Below the pieces are notes generated by a model. That model ran no database searches, was not told the DNA's origin, and saw only the letters and a list, made by a program, of their open reading frames with translations. A stretch of DNA of 64,000 bases from Oscillospiraceae bacterium (lineage in GTDB: Bacteria; Bacillota_A; Clostridia; Oscillospirales; WRJC01). Both the position numbers and the translations under genes were made by a program. Of this stretch, positions 25,868-33,853 are shown piece after piece (within the stretch, counting starts at the first letter, position 1; each line of letters begins with the position of its first letter). The DNA lies in contig WRJC01000018.1 in NCBI GenBank assembly GCA_009782405.1, positions 3,138 through 67,137 of the forward strand. Direction: 5' to 3'.

Positions 25868-27388
25868 TCATTCTTTGTCGTAATTGTCGATGAATTTTGC
25901 GAGGGCTGTTTCTATCGCGCCCTGCGATTTTTCAAACTGGGAGACGAAATCGGTTTTTTTGGAACTCGCCAAGGTGTTGAGTATGCTGGGCAGCGTGCCT
26001 ATCCCATAGATATATCCGATGTCGTACACTTTGTTGTTGAATATGATGTCGAGCATTCCCTCGGACTCGTTGTCCCTCAAAACCTTGGAAGTCAGGCACA
26101 GATCGTAAAACGCGGGCATCAGGGTCGTACCGGATTCGTATGCGAGAGCTTCTGTCGCAAGCCCCGCGAACTCCAGATCGGCATTCATCGGTATTCCGAT
26201 CATGAGCCCGCTCTGCTCCACGTATGTGTAATAATTTTTTTGCTGCTCGTCGTATTTGGGAGTGGGCAGCACCCCGAAATCGGTGGGCATGGCCCTCAGA
26301 TCCCTCGGGACCGCCTCGAAAACGCTCGCGCGCATCAAAAATCTGTTGTCCTGGAAATACGCGCTCGCCTGGATCCATATGTCGGACGAACCCTTTATCG
26401 TGTCCGCCATGAACATCGCTTCGGGCTCCGCGCACACCGCGAGGGCTTTTTGTATTACTTCAAGGGCACGGGGATTGTTCATCGTTATCTCCGGAACCCC
26501 GTCGCCGTTCAGCCTGACTGTCGTCTCCCCGGAACCCTCGAACAGATGCAGGGCAAATTCGTGCTGCGACATGAACCCCCATTGATCGTATTCTGTCATC
26601 ACGCCGTCTCCGTCGAGATCCTTGTTCACGCCCTTGGTGATTTCCATGAGCTTGTCTATCGTCCATGTCCCGTCGTACACATATTGGTACGGGTATTCGA
26701 TGCTTAGGGCTTTGCACATGTCTTTGTTGAAATATATGCAAGAAAGCCTGAGTTTGTCCCTCAACACTATGTTTCCCGCCTGGAAATAGAGTTTTCCATT
26801 TATCGCGAGATCCCTTATCATGGCCTGATCCCACCAGGGCTTTGCCAAATCGTCTTTTATGTATGGCACGGCGAACAAATCGGCGAGCAGATGCTGGCTT
26901 GCGAGATTCTTCACGTTTGCGATCGTGTCCACGATCAAGTCATGGCTGTCATCGCCCGCAAGTATGCTTTTTTTCGCGACATCTGCGGGAGCCGACGCGG
27001 AAGGGGTGGACTTCATGGCCAGGTTGAACTTTTCCTCGATATTCAGCCTGCGTTTGTAAAGGGCGTCGTTCACGGGTTCCCCGGTTTGCTCTTCGGCGGA
27101 AAATTTGTCGTACATCCTGTTTTCATCGACCACATTCACGGTTATGACCCGAAATTCCCTTCCGCCGAAATCCATATCGGGCAGGTTTACGGGTTCCTGC
27201 AGCCATTTGTCGGTTTTTTCGCCCGCATTTTCGCCGGATTTCTGCGCGTCGTCGCCGCTATCGTCCGCTGCGGCGATTTTTTCGCCGTCGCTCGATCCGG
27301 AATTTTCGTCTTTGGCGCATGAAAGCGCTAAAACCGAAACCATGGCCAAAACAATAAAAAGGCATATAATTTTTTTGTATTTTGACAT
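25868..27388 (-). CDS. solute-binding lipoprotein, paralogue 3
   Basis: A 506-residue protein of the same family as those at 18738, 23260 and 55028. Signal peptide MSKYKKIICLFIVLAMVSVL with lipobox LALSC, Cys24, then a D/E/S/G-rich linker. Shared signature: VNDALYKRRLNIEEKFNL, AKPWWDQAMIRDLAINGK, DLDGDG (257-262) then xxxEYDQWGF, VLPTPKYDEQQKNYY and SEGMLDIIFNNKVYDIGYIYGIG. ATG 27388 is chosen because GAGGT lies 7 bp upstream; ATG 27394 almost abuts it. It is the first gene of the lipoprotein/URO-D-like/lipoprotein set. Confidence 0.88.
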   Translation of the reverse strand: MSKYKKIICLFIVLAMVSVLALSCAKDENSGSSDGEKIAAADDSGDDAQKSGENAGEKTDKWLQEPVNLPDMDFGGREFRVITVNVVDENRMYDKFSAEEQTGEPVNDALYKRRLNIEEKFNLAMKSTPSASAPADVAKKSILAGDDSHDLIVDTIANVKNLASQHLLADLFAVPYIKDDLAKPWWDQAMIRDLAINGKLYFQAGNIVLRDKLRLSCIYFNKDMCKALSIEYPYQYVYDGTWTIDKLMEITKGVNKDLDGDGVMTEYDQWGFMSQHEFALHLFEGSGETTVRLNGDGVPEITMNNPRALEVIQKALAVCAEPEAMFMADTIKGSSDIWIQASAYFQDNRFLMRASVFEAVPRDLRAMPTDFGVLPTPKYDEQQKNYYTYVEQSGLMIGIPMNADLEFAGLATEALAYESGTTLMPAFYDLCLTSKVLRDNESEGMLDIIFNNKVYDIGYIYGIGTLPSILNTLASSKKTDFVSQFEKSQGAIETALAKFIDNYDKE

Positions 27389-27485
27389 ATGCATACCTCA
27401 CAGTTCGTTAAAATCCATTAATCTGTAATATACCATAAATTTGTAAAATAAATGCGGTTAATTTTTAAACAATCATGATAACCTG

Positions 27486-27514
27486 TTGCGATATGACGAA
27501 AACTATGTTATGAT
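27486..27514 (+). promoter_or_regulatory. promoter of the sodium-pumping decarboxylase operon
   Basis: TTGCGA (27486-27491), 17-bp spacer, TATGAT (27509-27514), about 45 bp before the first gene. Confidence 0.6.
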
Positions 27515-27558
27515 ACATACTGGGACGGGATTTTTTGTTTTTTGAGGAGGTATATTTC

Positions 27559-29070
27559 ATGGATTGGCAAAAAAGGCTTGATTTTATTGAAAAAACGAGA
27601 AAAAAAGCATTCGGGGAGCCGAAATCAAACGGAGGCAAAAAAACAGCGTTCGAACGAATGAACCTTTTATTCGACGAAAATACATTTGTCGAAACAAATG
27701 CCTATGTGAAAAAAAGGGCAAATGAATTTCCCGAAAACGAAACCGGAGAAAAATATGAGGGGATCGCTGCGGGATACGGTTCAATCGGCGGGAAACTAGT
27801 ATTCGCCTATTCGCAGGATTTTTCCAGAATGTCCGGCGCATTGAGCGAGGCAGGGGCAAAAAAAATCCTTGCGGTTTATTCCATGGCGGAAAAAAACGGC
27901 GCTCCGATTGTGTCAATTTTCGACTCTTCGGGGTTGGCGGTCACGGAAGGCATCGACGTCCTGGCAGGTTACGGGGCGATTATACAAAAGGCTTCGATAT
28001 TGTCCGGCGTCGTGCCGCAGTATTCGCTTGTTTGCGGCGTTTGCGCAGGAGGTTCGGCGGTGATAGCATCGATTTCGGATTTCGTCTTCATCGAAAAAAA
28101 TGAAGGAAAAATATTCGTCAACTCCCCATTTGTCATAAAAAACAAAACTGAAAATTCCGGCGAAACCATCGGAAGCGCCGAATTCGCCGCCAAAAACGGC
28201 CAATGCGCCAAAGTTTTGGAAGGGGAGGAAGCGATGTTTTTGTCGCTTTCCGAACTTGTCGAATATTTGCCTTCCAACAACCTCGAAGAAAATGTATATC
28301 TCGGAATTGAAGACGATGCAAACAGGCGAAACGAAGCCCTTGCGGATTATGTTTTGACCGAAAATTACGACATGAAACAAGTGATAACGGAAATCGCCGA
28401 CAACGGCAAAATGTTTGAACTATATGAAAACTACGCCGAGAACATGATTTGCGCATTTATAAGCGTGGCGAACGCGACAGTAGGCGTAATAGCCAACCAG
28501 CCAAAAGATTCGGGCGGGGTGCTATGCCCAAAATCGTGCGAAAAAGCGGCGAGATTCATATATGTCTGCGACAATTTCAATATCCCCGTTTTGTCATTGG
28601 TGGACACAGCGGGGATGTTTTTGTCCGAAAGCGCCGAAAATTCAAATTTTGCCTTGCAGGCGGCAAAACTGGCATCGGCGTATTCGATGGCGAGCGTGCC
28701 GAAAATCACATTGAACATAGGCAAAGCATATGGCGCGGCATATACGGTGATGGGTTCGAAAGGTCTTGGAACCGATATGGCAATGGCTTACCCCACGGCG
28801 CAAATCGGAATACTCCCTCCGGAAACGGCAGTCGAAATAATATACGGGGGCGAAATCGCAAATGATCCGGAACCCGCAAAAAAACGCGCGCAGCTTTTGG
28901 AAATTTGGGAAATCGAAAAATCTTCGCCGATAGAAGCGGCTTCCGGCGGAGCCATCGACCAAATAATCGAACCGGACAGGACAAGGCAGATGATAGCTTC
29001 GGCGATTTATCTTTTGCAATCAAAAAAGGAAACGAGGCCGCAAAAAAAATACGGCAAATTGCCGTTCTGA
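27559..29070 (+). CDS. mmdA: acyl-CoA carboxyltransferase subunit (MmdA/12S-like)
   Basis: A 503-residue carboxyltransferase of the crotonase-fold family used in methylmalonyl-CoA decarboxylase and related enzymes, transferring carboxyl between acyl-CoA and carrier biotin. Both halves are visible: N-half FAYSQDFSRMSGALSEAGAK and GSAVIASISDFVF, C-half NFNIPVLSLVDTAGMF, AYGAAYTVMGSKGLGTDMA and YPTAQIGILPPETAVEIIYG. RBS GAGGAGG. It is slightly divergent from classical MmdA (shorter N-terminal region and A/S-rich variations), so the acyl-CoA could be methylmalonyl-, malonyl- or glutaconyl-type. First gene of the operon with OadG, biotin carrier, OadB and OadA/PycB. Confidence 0.88.
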   Translation: MDWQKRLDFIEKTRKKAFGEPKSNGGKKTAFERMNLLFDENTFVETNAYVKKRANEFPENETGEKYEGIAAGYGSIGGKLVFAYSQDFSRMSGALSEAGAKKILAVYSMAEKNGAPIVSIFDSSGLAVTEGIDVLAGYGAIIQKASILSGVVPQYSLVCGVCAGGSAVIASISDFVFIEKNEGKIFVNSPFVIKNKTENSGETIGSAEFAAKNGQCAKVLEGEEAMFLSLSELVEYLPSNNLEENVYLGIEDDANRRNEALADYVLTENYDMKQVITEIADNGKMFELYENYAENMICAFISVANATVGVIANQPKDSGGVLCPKSCEKAARFIYVCDNFNIPVLSLVDTAGMFLSESAENSNFALQAAKLASAYSMASVPKITLNIGKAYGAAYTVMGSKGLGTDMAMAYPTAQIGILPPETAVEIIYGGEIANDPEPAKKRAQLLEIWEIEKSSPIEAASGGAIDQIIEPDRTRQMIASAIYLLQSKKETRPQKKYGKLPF

Positions 29071-29094
29071 TTTTAGTCGAAAGGAGGAAAATCC

Positions 29095-29445
29095 GTGGTC
29101 GAACAAGCAAAAGACCTCATATCGATGCCGCCCGACCCAAGTTTTGCGGACCGGATTTGGTTCGGAGGTTCGGTTATGCTGATGGGAATGGCGATAGTGT
29201 TTTCCGTTTTGATTTTGCTTTGGGCAATATTGGAACTTTTCGGGTTCGTGAGCAAAAAAATCGGCAAAAAAACAAACGATCCGCTTCTAATCCCCGAAAC
29301 CGTGCCCCCCGAAAACACGGAGGATGAAGACGAAGAAGAAACGATCGCGGCGATAACAGCCGCAATTTCGGTCGTTTTGGAAAAACCCGCTTCAGGCTTC
29401 AGGGTGGTTTCTTTTAAAAAGAGAAACAATTGGAGTAATTTGTAG
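29095..29445 (+). CDS. OadG-like gamma subunit of sodium-pumping decarboxylase
   Basis: A 116-residue small membrane protein. One hydrophobic helix (about residues 22-47: FGGSVMLMGMAIVFSVLILL) is followed by a charged and acidic segment, as in OadG/MmdD subunits that tether the carboxyltransferase to the membrane pump. GTG start behind AAAGGAGG. The tail ends FRVVSFKKRNNWSNL, a short basic region reminiscent of other clostridial gamma subunits. Located directly between the carboxyltransferase and biotin carrier genes. Confidence 0.85.
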   Translation: MVEQAKDLISMPPDPSFADRIWFGGSVMLMGMAIVFSVLILLWAILELFGFVSKKIGKKTNDPLLIPETVPPENTEDEDEEETIAAITAAISVVLEKPASGFRVVSFKKRNNWSNL

Positions 29446-29498
29446 GGCGCCCTCGAAGCGCCTCTTCAAAATAAATTATTGAAAGGGAAACAAATTAC

Positions 29499-29870
29499 AT
29501 GAGAGAATTTTTGATAACCGTGAACGGAAAAACATACGAAGTCCAAGTGGAGGAAATAGGGCAGGGGGTCAAAACAACCCCGAAAGCCGCGCCGATGCCC
29601 GCCCCGGCCCCCGCGCAAAAACCCGAAATCAAGCCGCTGTCGGCCAAAACGGCGGGCAAAACAAGCGTAAAAAGCCCCATGCCGGGAACTATCGTCAAAA
29701 TAGCCGCAAGCGTGGGCGACACCGTAAAATCAAACACCCTTCTCTGCATACTGGAAGCCATGAAAATGGAAAACGAGATATTCGCCGGAACAGACGGAGT
29801 CGTCGCCTCCGTCGAGGTCGCCAAGGGCGCGAGCGTAAATTCGGGGGATGTGCTTTTCACGATAAATTGA
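29499..29870 (+). CDS. biotin carboxyl carrier protein of the decarboxylase
   Basis: A 123-residue carrier. A short N-terminal domain (REFLITVNGKTYEVQVEEI) is joined by an Ala/Pro-rich flexible linker (about residues 29-45) to a biotinyl domain with the canonical EAMKMENE motif; Lys89 would be biotinylated. It would shuttle carboxyl groups between the two carboxyltransferases and the membrane subunit. Because the OadA-like protein of this operon has no biotin domain, this separate carrier is needed. Confidence 0.95.
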   Translation: MREFLITVNGKTYEVQVEEIGQGVKTTPKAAPMPAPAPAQKPEIKPLSAKTAGKTSVKSPMPGTIVKIAASVGDTVKSNTLLCILEAMKMENEIFAGTDGVVASVEVAKGASVNSGDVLFTIN

Positions 29871-29906
29871 TTCATATCGAAAACGAAAGGGTGGAGTGAA
29901 AGACAA

Positions 29907-31091
29907 ATGGAAATATTCAAAGATTTTATAGCGCAGACCGGAATAGGGGAATTGACAAAAAATCCCGAGTTTTTCATAAAAACCATAGTTATGTACCTCA
30001 TAATCGGGATATTGTTTTATCTCGCGATCGCCAAAGGTTTTGAGCCGCTGCTTTTATTGCCGATAGCTTTCGGAATGCTGCTGGCCAACCTTCCCGGGGC
30101 CGAGCTGATTCATACCGAATGGTTCATGGTGACGGGCAAAGAAATTGATTATATGCATATATTAAATCACGGCGGGCTGCTCGATATACTGTATATGGGC
30201 GTAAAAACGGGTTTGTATCCCTCGCTGATATTCATCGGGGTAGGGGCTTCCACCGATTTTGCCCCGCTTATCGCCAATCCCAAAACACTGCTGTTGGGCG
30301 CTTCGGCACAATTTGGAATTTACATAGCTTTCATAGGCGCGCTACTTTTGGGGTTCGGTTCGCATGTGGCGGCCTCCATCGCGATAATCGGCGGAGCGGA
30401 CGGCCCCACGGCGATATATGTCACAAAAATATTGGCTCCCGAATTTTTGGGCGCTATTGCGATCGCAGCCTATTCGTACATGGCCTTGGTCCCGATAATA
30501 CAGCCGCCGATAATGCGCGCGCTGACTTCCAAAAAATCGCGCAAAATAGTGATGGAGACTCTGCGCCCCGTGTCGAAAATAGAAGAGATCATTTTCCCCG
30601 TGATCGTGACTTTGGTGGTTTGCATGATCGTCCCGGCGGCCTCTTCGCTTGTGGGCGCTTTGATGCTTGGGAATCTGCTCCGGGTTTCGGGGGTAGTGGA
30701 CAGGCTGTCGAAAACGGTCCAGAACGGGCTTATGAACGTGGTAGTGGTATTTTTGGGCATATCGGTCGGAGCCACGGCGAACGCGATGAATTTTTTGGCC
30801 CCGGAGACGATAAAAATAATAATCTTGGGCCTTTGCGCTTTCAGCTTTTCGACGGTCGGGGGGATTTTGTTCGGCAATTTCATGTGCTGGATTTCAAAGG
30901 GCAAGATAAACCCGCTGATCGGCTCGGCGGGGGTTTCCGCAGTTCCAATGGCGGCGAGGGTTTCGCAAACTGTGGGGCAAAAGGAAAATCCGGGCAATTT
31001 TTTGCTTATGCACGCAATGGGGCCCAACGTTGCCGGAGTGATCGGATCGGCTGTCGCGGCTGGCGTATTTTTGACTTTGTTCAAGGCATAA
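29907..31091 (+). CDS. oadB: sodium ion-translocating decarboxylase beta subunit
   Basis: A 394-residue membrane protein with about nine or more hydrophobic helices, of the OadB/MmdB/GcdB family that decarboxylates carboxybiotin and exports Na+. The key region AASIAIIGGADGPTAIYVT has the essential aspartate, and MLGNLLRVSGVVDRLSKT corresponds to the second conserved region (usual LRES replaced by LRVS). GASAQFGIYIAF and VSQTVGQKENPGNFLLMHAMGPNVAGVIGS-like end segments also match. The gene lies after the biotin carrier and before the OadA-like gene. Confidence 0.96.
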   Translation: MEIFKDFIAQTGIGELTKNPEFFIKTIVMYLIIGILFYLAIAKGFEPLLLLPIAFGMLLANLPGAELIHTEWFMVTGKEIDYMHILNHGGLLDILYMGVKTGLYPSLIFIGVGASTDFAPLIANPKTLLLGASAQFGIYIAFIGALLLGFGSHVAASIAIIGGADGPTAIYVTKILAPEFLGAIAIAAYSYMALVPIIQPPIMRALTSKKSRKIVMETLRPVSKIEEIIFPVIVTLVVCMIVPAASSLVGALMLGNLLRVSGVVDRLSKTVQNGLMNVVVVFLGISVGATANAMNFLAPETIKIIILGLCAFSFSTVGGILFGNFMCWISKGKINPLIGSAGVSAVPMAARVSQTVGQKENPGNFLLMHAMGPNVAGVIGSAVAAGVFLTLFKA

Positions 31092-31121
31092 ATATTGATA
31101 TTTCAAGAAAGGAATTTAAAT

Positions 31122-32519
31122 ATGGCAAAAGTGAAAATAACGGAAACGGTTCTGCGCGATTCGCACCAGTCGCTGATCGCCACCCGGATGGCCACGAGCC
31201 AAATGCTGCCCATACTCGAAAAATTGGACGAAATCGGGTATCATTCGCTTGAGGCTTGGGGCGGCGCGACTTTTGATGCATGCCTCAGATTTTTGAACGA
31301 GGATCCTTGGGAAAGGCTCAAAAAAATCCGCGACAAAGTGAAGAAAACGAAACTGCAGATGCTTTTTCGGGGTCAAAATATACTCGGATACAGGCATTAC
31401 GCCGACGATGTGGTCGAATATTTCGTGCAAAAATCCATAGCGGGCGGAATTGACATAATCAGGATATTTGACGCCCTCAACGACCCGAGAAATCTCAAAA
31501 CCGCGATAGAAGCCACAAAAAAAGAAAACGGCCACGTGCAAGCGGCCATAAGCTACACCACGAGCCCGGTGCACGACAATAAGTTTTTCGCAAGTTACGC
31601 GAAAGAACTCGAAGATATGGGCGCGGATTCGATTTGCATAAAGGACATGGCGGGGTTATTGAAACCTTATGATGCTTTTGATTTGGTCAAAGCGATAAAA
31701 GAACAGGTCGAAGTGCCGGTGCAGCTGCACACGCACTATACATCGGGGCTTGCTTCAATGACCGTGCTGAAAGCGGTCGAAGCGGGAGCCGACATAGTGG
31801 ATACTGCGATTTCGCCGATGGCGCTGGGCACTTCCCAGCCTCCCACCGAACCGATAGTCGCCACTTTGTCGGGCACTGAGTACGACACGGGTTTGGATTT
31901 GAACAAACTCGACGAAATCGCGAAATATTTTGACCCGCTGCGGGCGGAATACATAAAAAGCGGCCTATTGGATCCAAGCGTTCTGAAAGTCGACGTCAAC
32001 GCCCTGCTTTATCAAGTTCCGGGGGGAATGCTTTCAAATCTCGTCTCGCAGCTAAAACAAGCGGGCAAATCGGACCAGCTGGCCGCAGTGCTCGAGGAAG
32101 TACCGAGGGTCAGGGAAGATGCGGGCTACCCGCCGCTGGTTACCCCCACTTCGCAGATTGTGGGAACCCAAGCCGTTTTCAATATAATAACAGGGGAAAG
32201 ATACAAAAGCGTGACCAAAGAATTCCGGGGATTGGTAAAGGGCGAATACGGAAAAACCCCCGTAGAAATAAAACCGGAATTTGTAAAACGGATAATAGGC
32301 GACGAACAACCCATCGCATACCGCCCGGCAGACAAAATACCTCCGGAACTCGAAACTCTGAGGGAAAAAGTCAAAGCGTATTATGAGCAAGAAGAAGACA
32401 TACTCACATATGCGCTTTTCGAACAAGTCGCGGAAAAATTTTTCGAATACAGGAAAGCGGTAAAATACAGCGTCGATTTGGAAAATGTGGACAAGGAAAA
32501 CAAAGTCCACCCGGTATGA
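31122..32519 (+). CDS. oadA: oxaloacetate decarboxylase alpha / pyruvate carboxylase subunit B carboxyltransferase (5S-like)
   Basis: A 465-residue TIM-barrel carboxyltransferase that moves carboxyl between oxaloacetate/pyruvate and biotin. Motifs: VLRDSHQSLIATRMAT, MLFRGQNILGYRHYADD, CIKDMAGLL with the lysine that is carbamylated in this family, and HTHYTSGLASMTVLKA with the metal-binding histidines. It ends without a biotin domain, unlike oxaloacetate decarboxylase alpha, so it resembles PycB or the 5S subunit of transcarboxylase. The ATG at 31122 has AAAGGAA upstream. It closes the operon and is followed by a terminator. Confidence 0.93.
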   Translation: MAKVKITETVLRDSHQSLIATRMATSQMLPILEKLDEIGYHSLEAWGGATFDACLRFLNEDPWERLKKIRDKVKKTKLQMLFRGQNILGYRHYADDVVEYFVQKSIAGGIDIIRIFDALNDPRNLKTAIEATKKENGHVQAAISYTTSPVHDNKFFASYAKELEDMGADSICIKDMAGLLKPYDAFDLVKAIKEQVEVPVQLHTHYTSGLASMTVLKAVEAGADIVDTAISPMALGTSQPPTEPIVATLSGTEYDTGLDLNKLDEIAKYFDPLRAEYIKSGLLDPSVLKVDVNALLYQVPGGMLSNLVSQLKQAGKSDQLAAVLEEVPRVREDAGYPPLVTPTSQIVGTQAVFNIITGERYKSVTKEFRGLVKGEYGKTPVEIKPEFVKRIIGDEQPIAYRPADKIPPELETLREKVKAYYEQEEDILTYALFEQVAEKFFEYRKAVKYSVDLENVDKENKVHPV

Positions 32520-32552
32520 GGAAGAAATGAATTTGCAACAAATCAACAAAAA

Positions 32553-32592
32553 AGAGGTTAGGTTCATTTTGAGCCTAAACCTCTTTTTCTCA
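32553..32592. terminator. Rho-independent terminator between oadA and the convergent lipoprotein gene
   Basis: AGAGGTTAGG...CCTAAACCTCT forms a long stem with one bulge followed by TTTTTCTC; the preceding A-run makes it bidirectional for the convergent gene ending at 32599. Confidence 0.85.
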
Positions 32593-32598
32593 AGGTTT

Positions 32599-33822
32599 TT
32601 AATGATCTATTTCATAAAAACGGCACAAGTCCTGATAAATCCGAACTGTGTTGACAAAATTCATTACGAGCACATTGTCCGGCAGCCATTCGAACGAATC
32701 GATGAAATAATTCCCCTGGCCTTGTTCGTATTGCGGCACCATTTTATTTGTTTCTGCGTTTACCGTTATAATTTCGGCGATGGCCATTCCGTCCAGGTTT
32801 ATGTAAGAACCGAAAAAAGCGACGTATTCTTTGCTTTCGCTTAGTTCGACGTGCCATATAAGCGAATAGTTTTTCGCGCTTACGGATAATTTTTCGCCCG
32901 AATATATGTCGAATATGTTTATCAGAGTCTCTTTTTCGGTTTTTTCGACCGTATAGGCATATTGGCCGCTTATCATTTCATAGTTTTTGCATTCCAAATC
33001 AAACGAAAAAAATATGTCTTCTTTTGATTGCGGTATTGCGTAGCGGATTATGTCGGAATATATTTTTTTCCCGTCGCTTGCGGATGTGCCCGATTCCCTG
33101 AATAAAAAATTTGCAGAATTGCCTTTTTCCCACCCCAAAAGTTCCTTGTTGTCGAAATTCATGATTTTGGCTTCGGTTTTTTCTTGGCTGTCATAAAAAT
33201 AAATATCGACGGATTTCGGGGCATTTCCTTTTATGTAGTCCCTGTTTGACAAATACAGCAAATACCTCCCGTCAGGGGATATGTCAATCAATTTCGCGTA
33301 AATCAACTTATTTGACGCATTTTTTTCGAAATAATTTTCAAAGTTGGACTCGTCGAACAACTTTTTTGCGGATGCTTCGTTCAAATTTACCAAAAATGCG
33401 TTTTCGTCGTCTATTTTCACAATGACCGAATCTTGAAAATCGCCGAAAATGAAATAATCGTGCGGGGCGTACAGATAAGGGATTTCGGTGAATATTAGTT
33501 TTCCGTCATGGAGCGCATAAGCCATATTTATCACATAATCTGTTATTTCCCCGGTAGCGTAATTTCTTTTTGGAATCCGGATTTCCAACAACTCATATTC
33601 TATGGGAGTTGTTTTCTTGTTTTCGGGCGAATACGAAAGAATTTCGCTTGCCTCCCATGTTATTTCCGATTGATATTTTTTCAGGACAAATTTATCCCCG
33701 TCATATGAATACGCGCCTTTTAATTCCATAAAATATTTGTTCCCGAGGTTGCAGCCGCATAAGCCGAAAACAAACGCAAGCGCCAAAAATATCGAAAAAA
33801 GGCGACCAATTTTCTTTTTCAT
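32599..33822 (-). CDS. lipoprotein of unknown function
   Basis: A 407-residue exported protein with signal peptide MKKKIGRLFSIFLALAFVFG and Cys24 in LCGC. The mature part is strand-rich, with repeats of the pattern 'ISPDGRYLLYLSNRD', 'LSESKEYVAFFGSYINLDG' and FEWLPDNVLVMNF, which suggests a beta-propeller of the WD40-like/TolB type (inference from pattern only). RBS AAAGGAGAA supports ATG 33822. It is the last gene of a six-gene minus-strand operon that starts with an MBL-fold hydrolase. I do not recognise a named family. Confidence 0.75.
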   Translation of the reverse strand: MKKKIGRLFSIFLALAFVFGLCGCNLGNKYFMELKGAYSYDGDKFVLKKYQSEITWEASEILSYSPENKKTTPIEYELLEIRIPKRNYATGEITDYVINMAYALHDGKLIFTEIPYLYAPHDYFIFGDFQDSVIVKIDDENAFLVNLNEASAKKLFDESNFENYFEKNASNKLIYAKLIDISPDGRYLLYLSNRDYIKGNAPKSVDIYFYDSQEKTEAKIMNFDNKELLGWEKGNSANFLFRESGTSASDGKKIYSDIIRYAIPQSKEDIFFSFDLECKNYEMISGQYAYTVEKTEKETLINIFDIYSGEKLSVSAKNYSLIWHVELSESKEYVAFFGSYINLDGMAIAEIITVNAETNKMVPQYEQGQGNYFIDSFEWLPDNVLVMNFVNTVRIYQDLCRFYEIDH

Positions 33823-33853
33823 AATCCATTCTCCTTTTTGGCTGAACAATAAA

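Noticed and set aside
29446..29462. Short hairpin GGCGC-cctcgaa-GCGCC between OadG and the biotin carrier
   Set aside because: The stem is only 5 bp, with no T-tract or conserved element; it is too weak to annotate.
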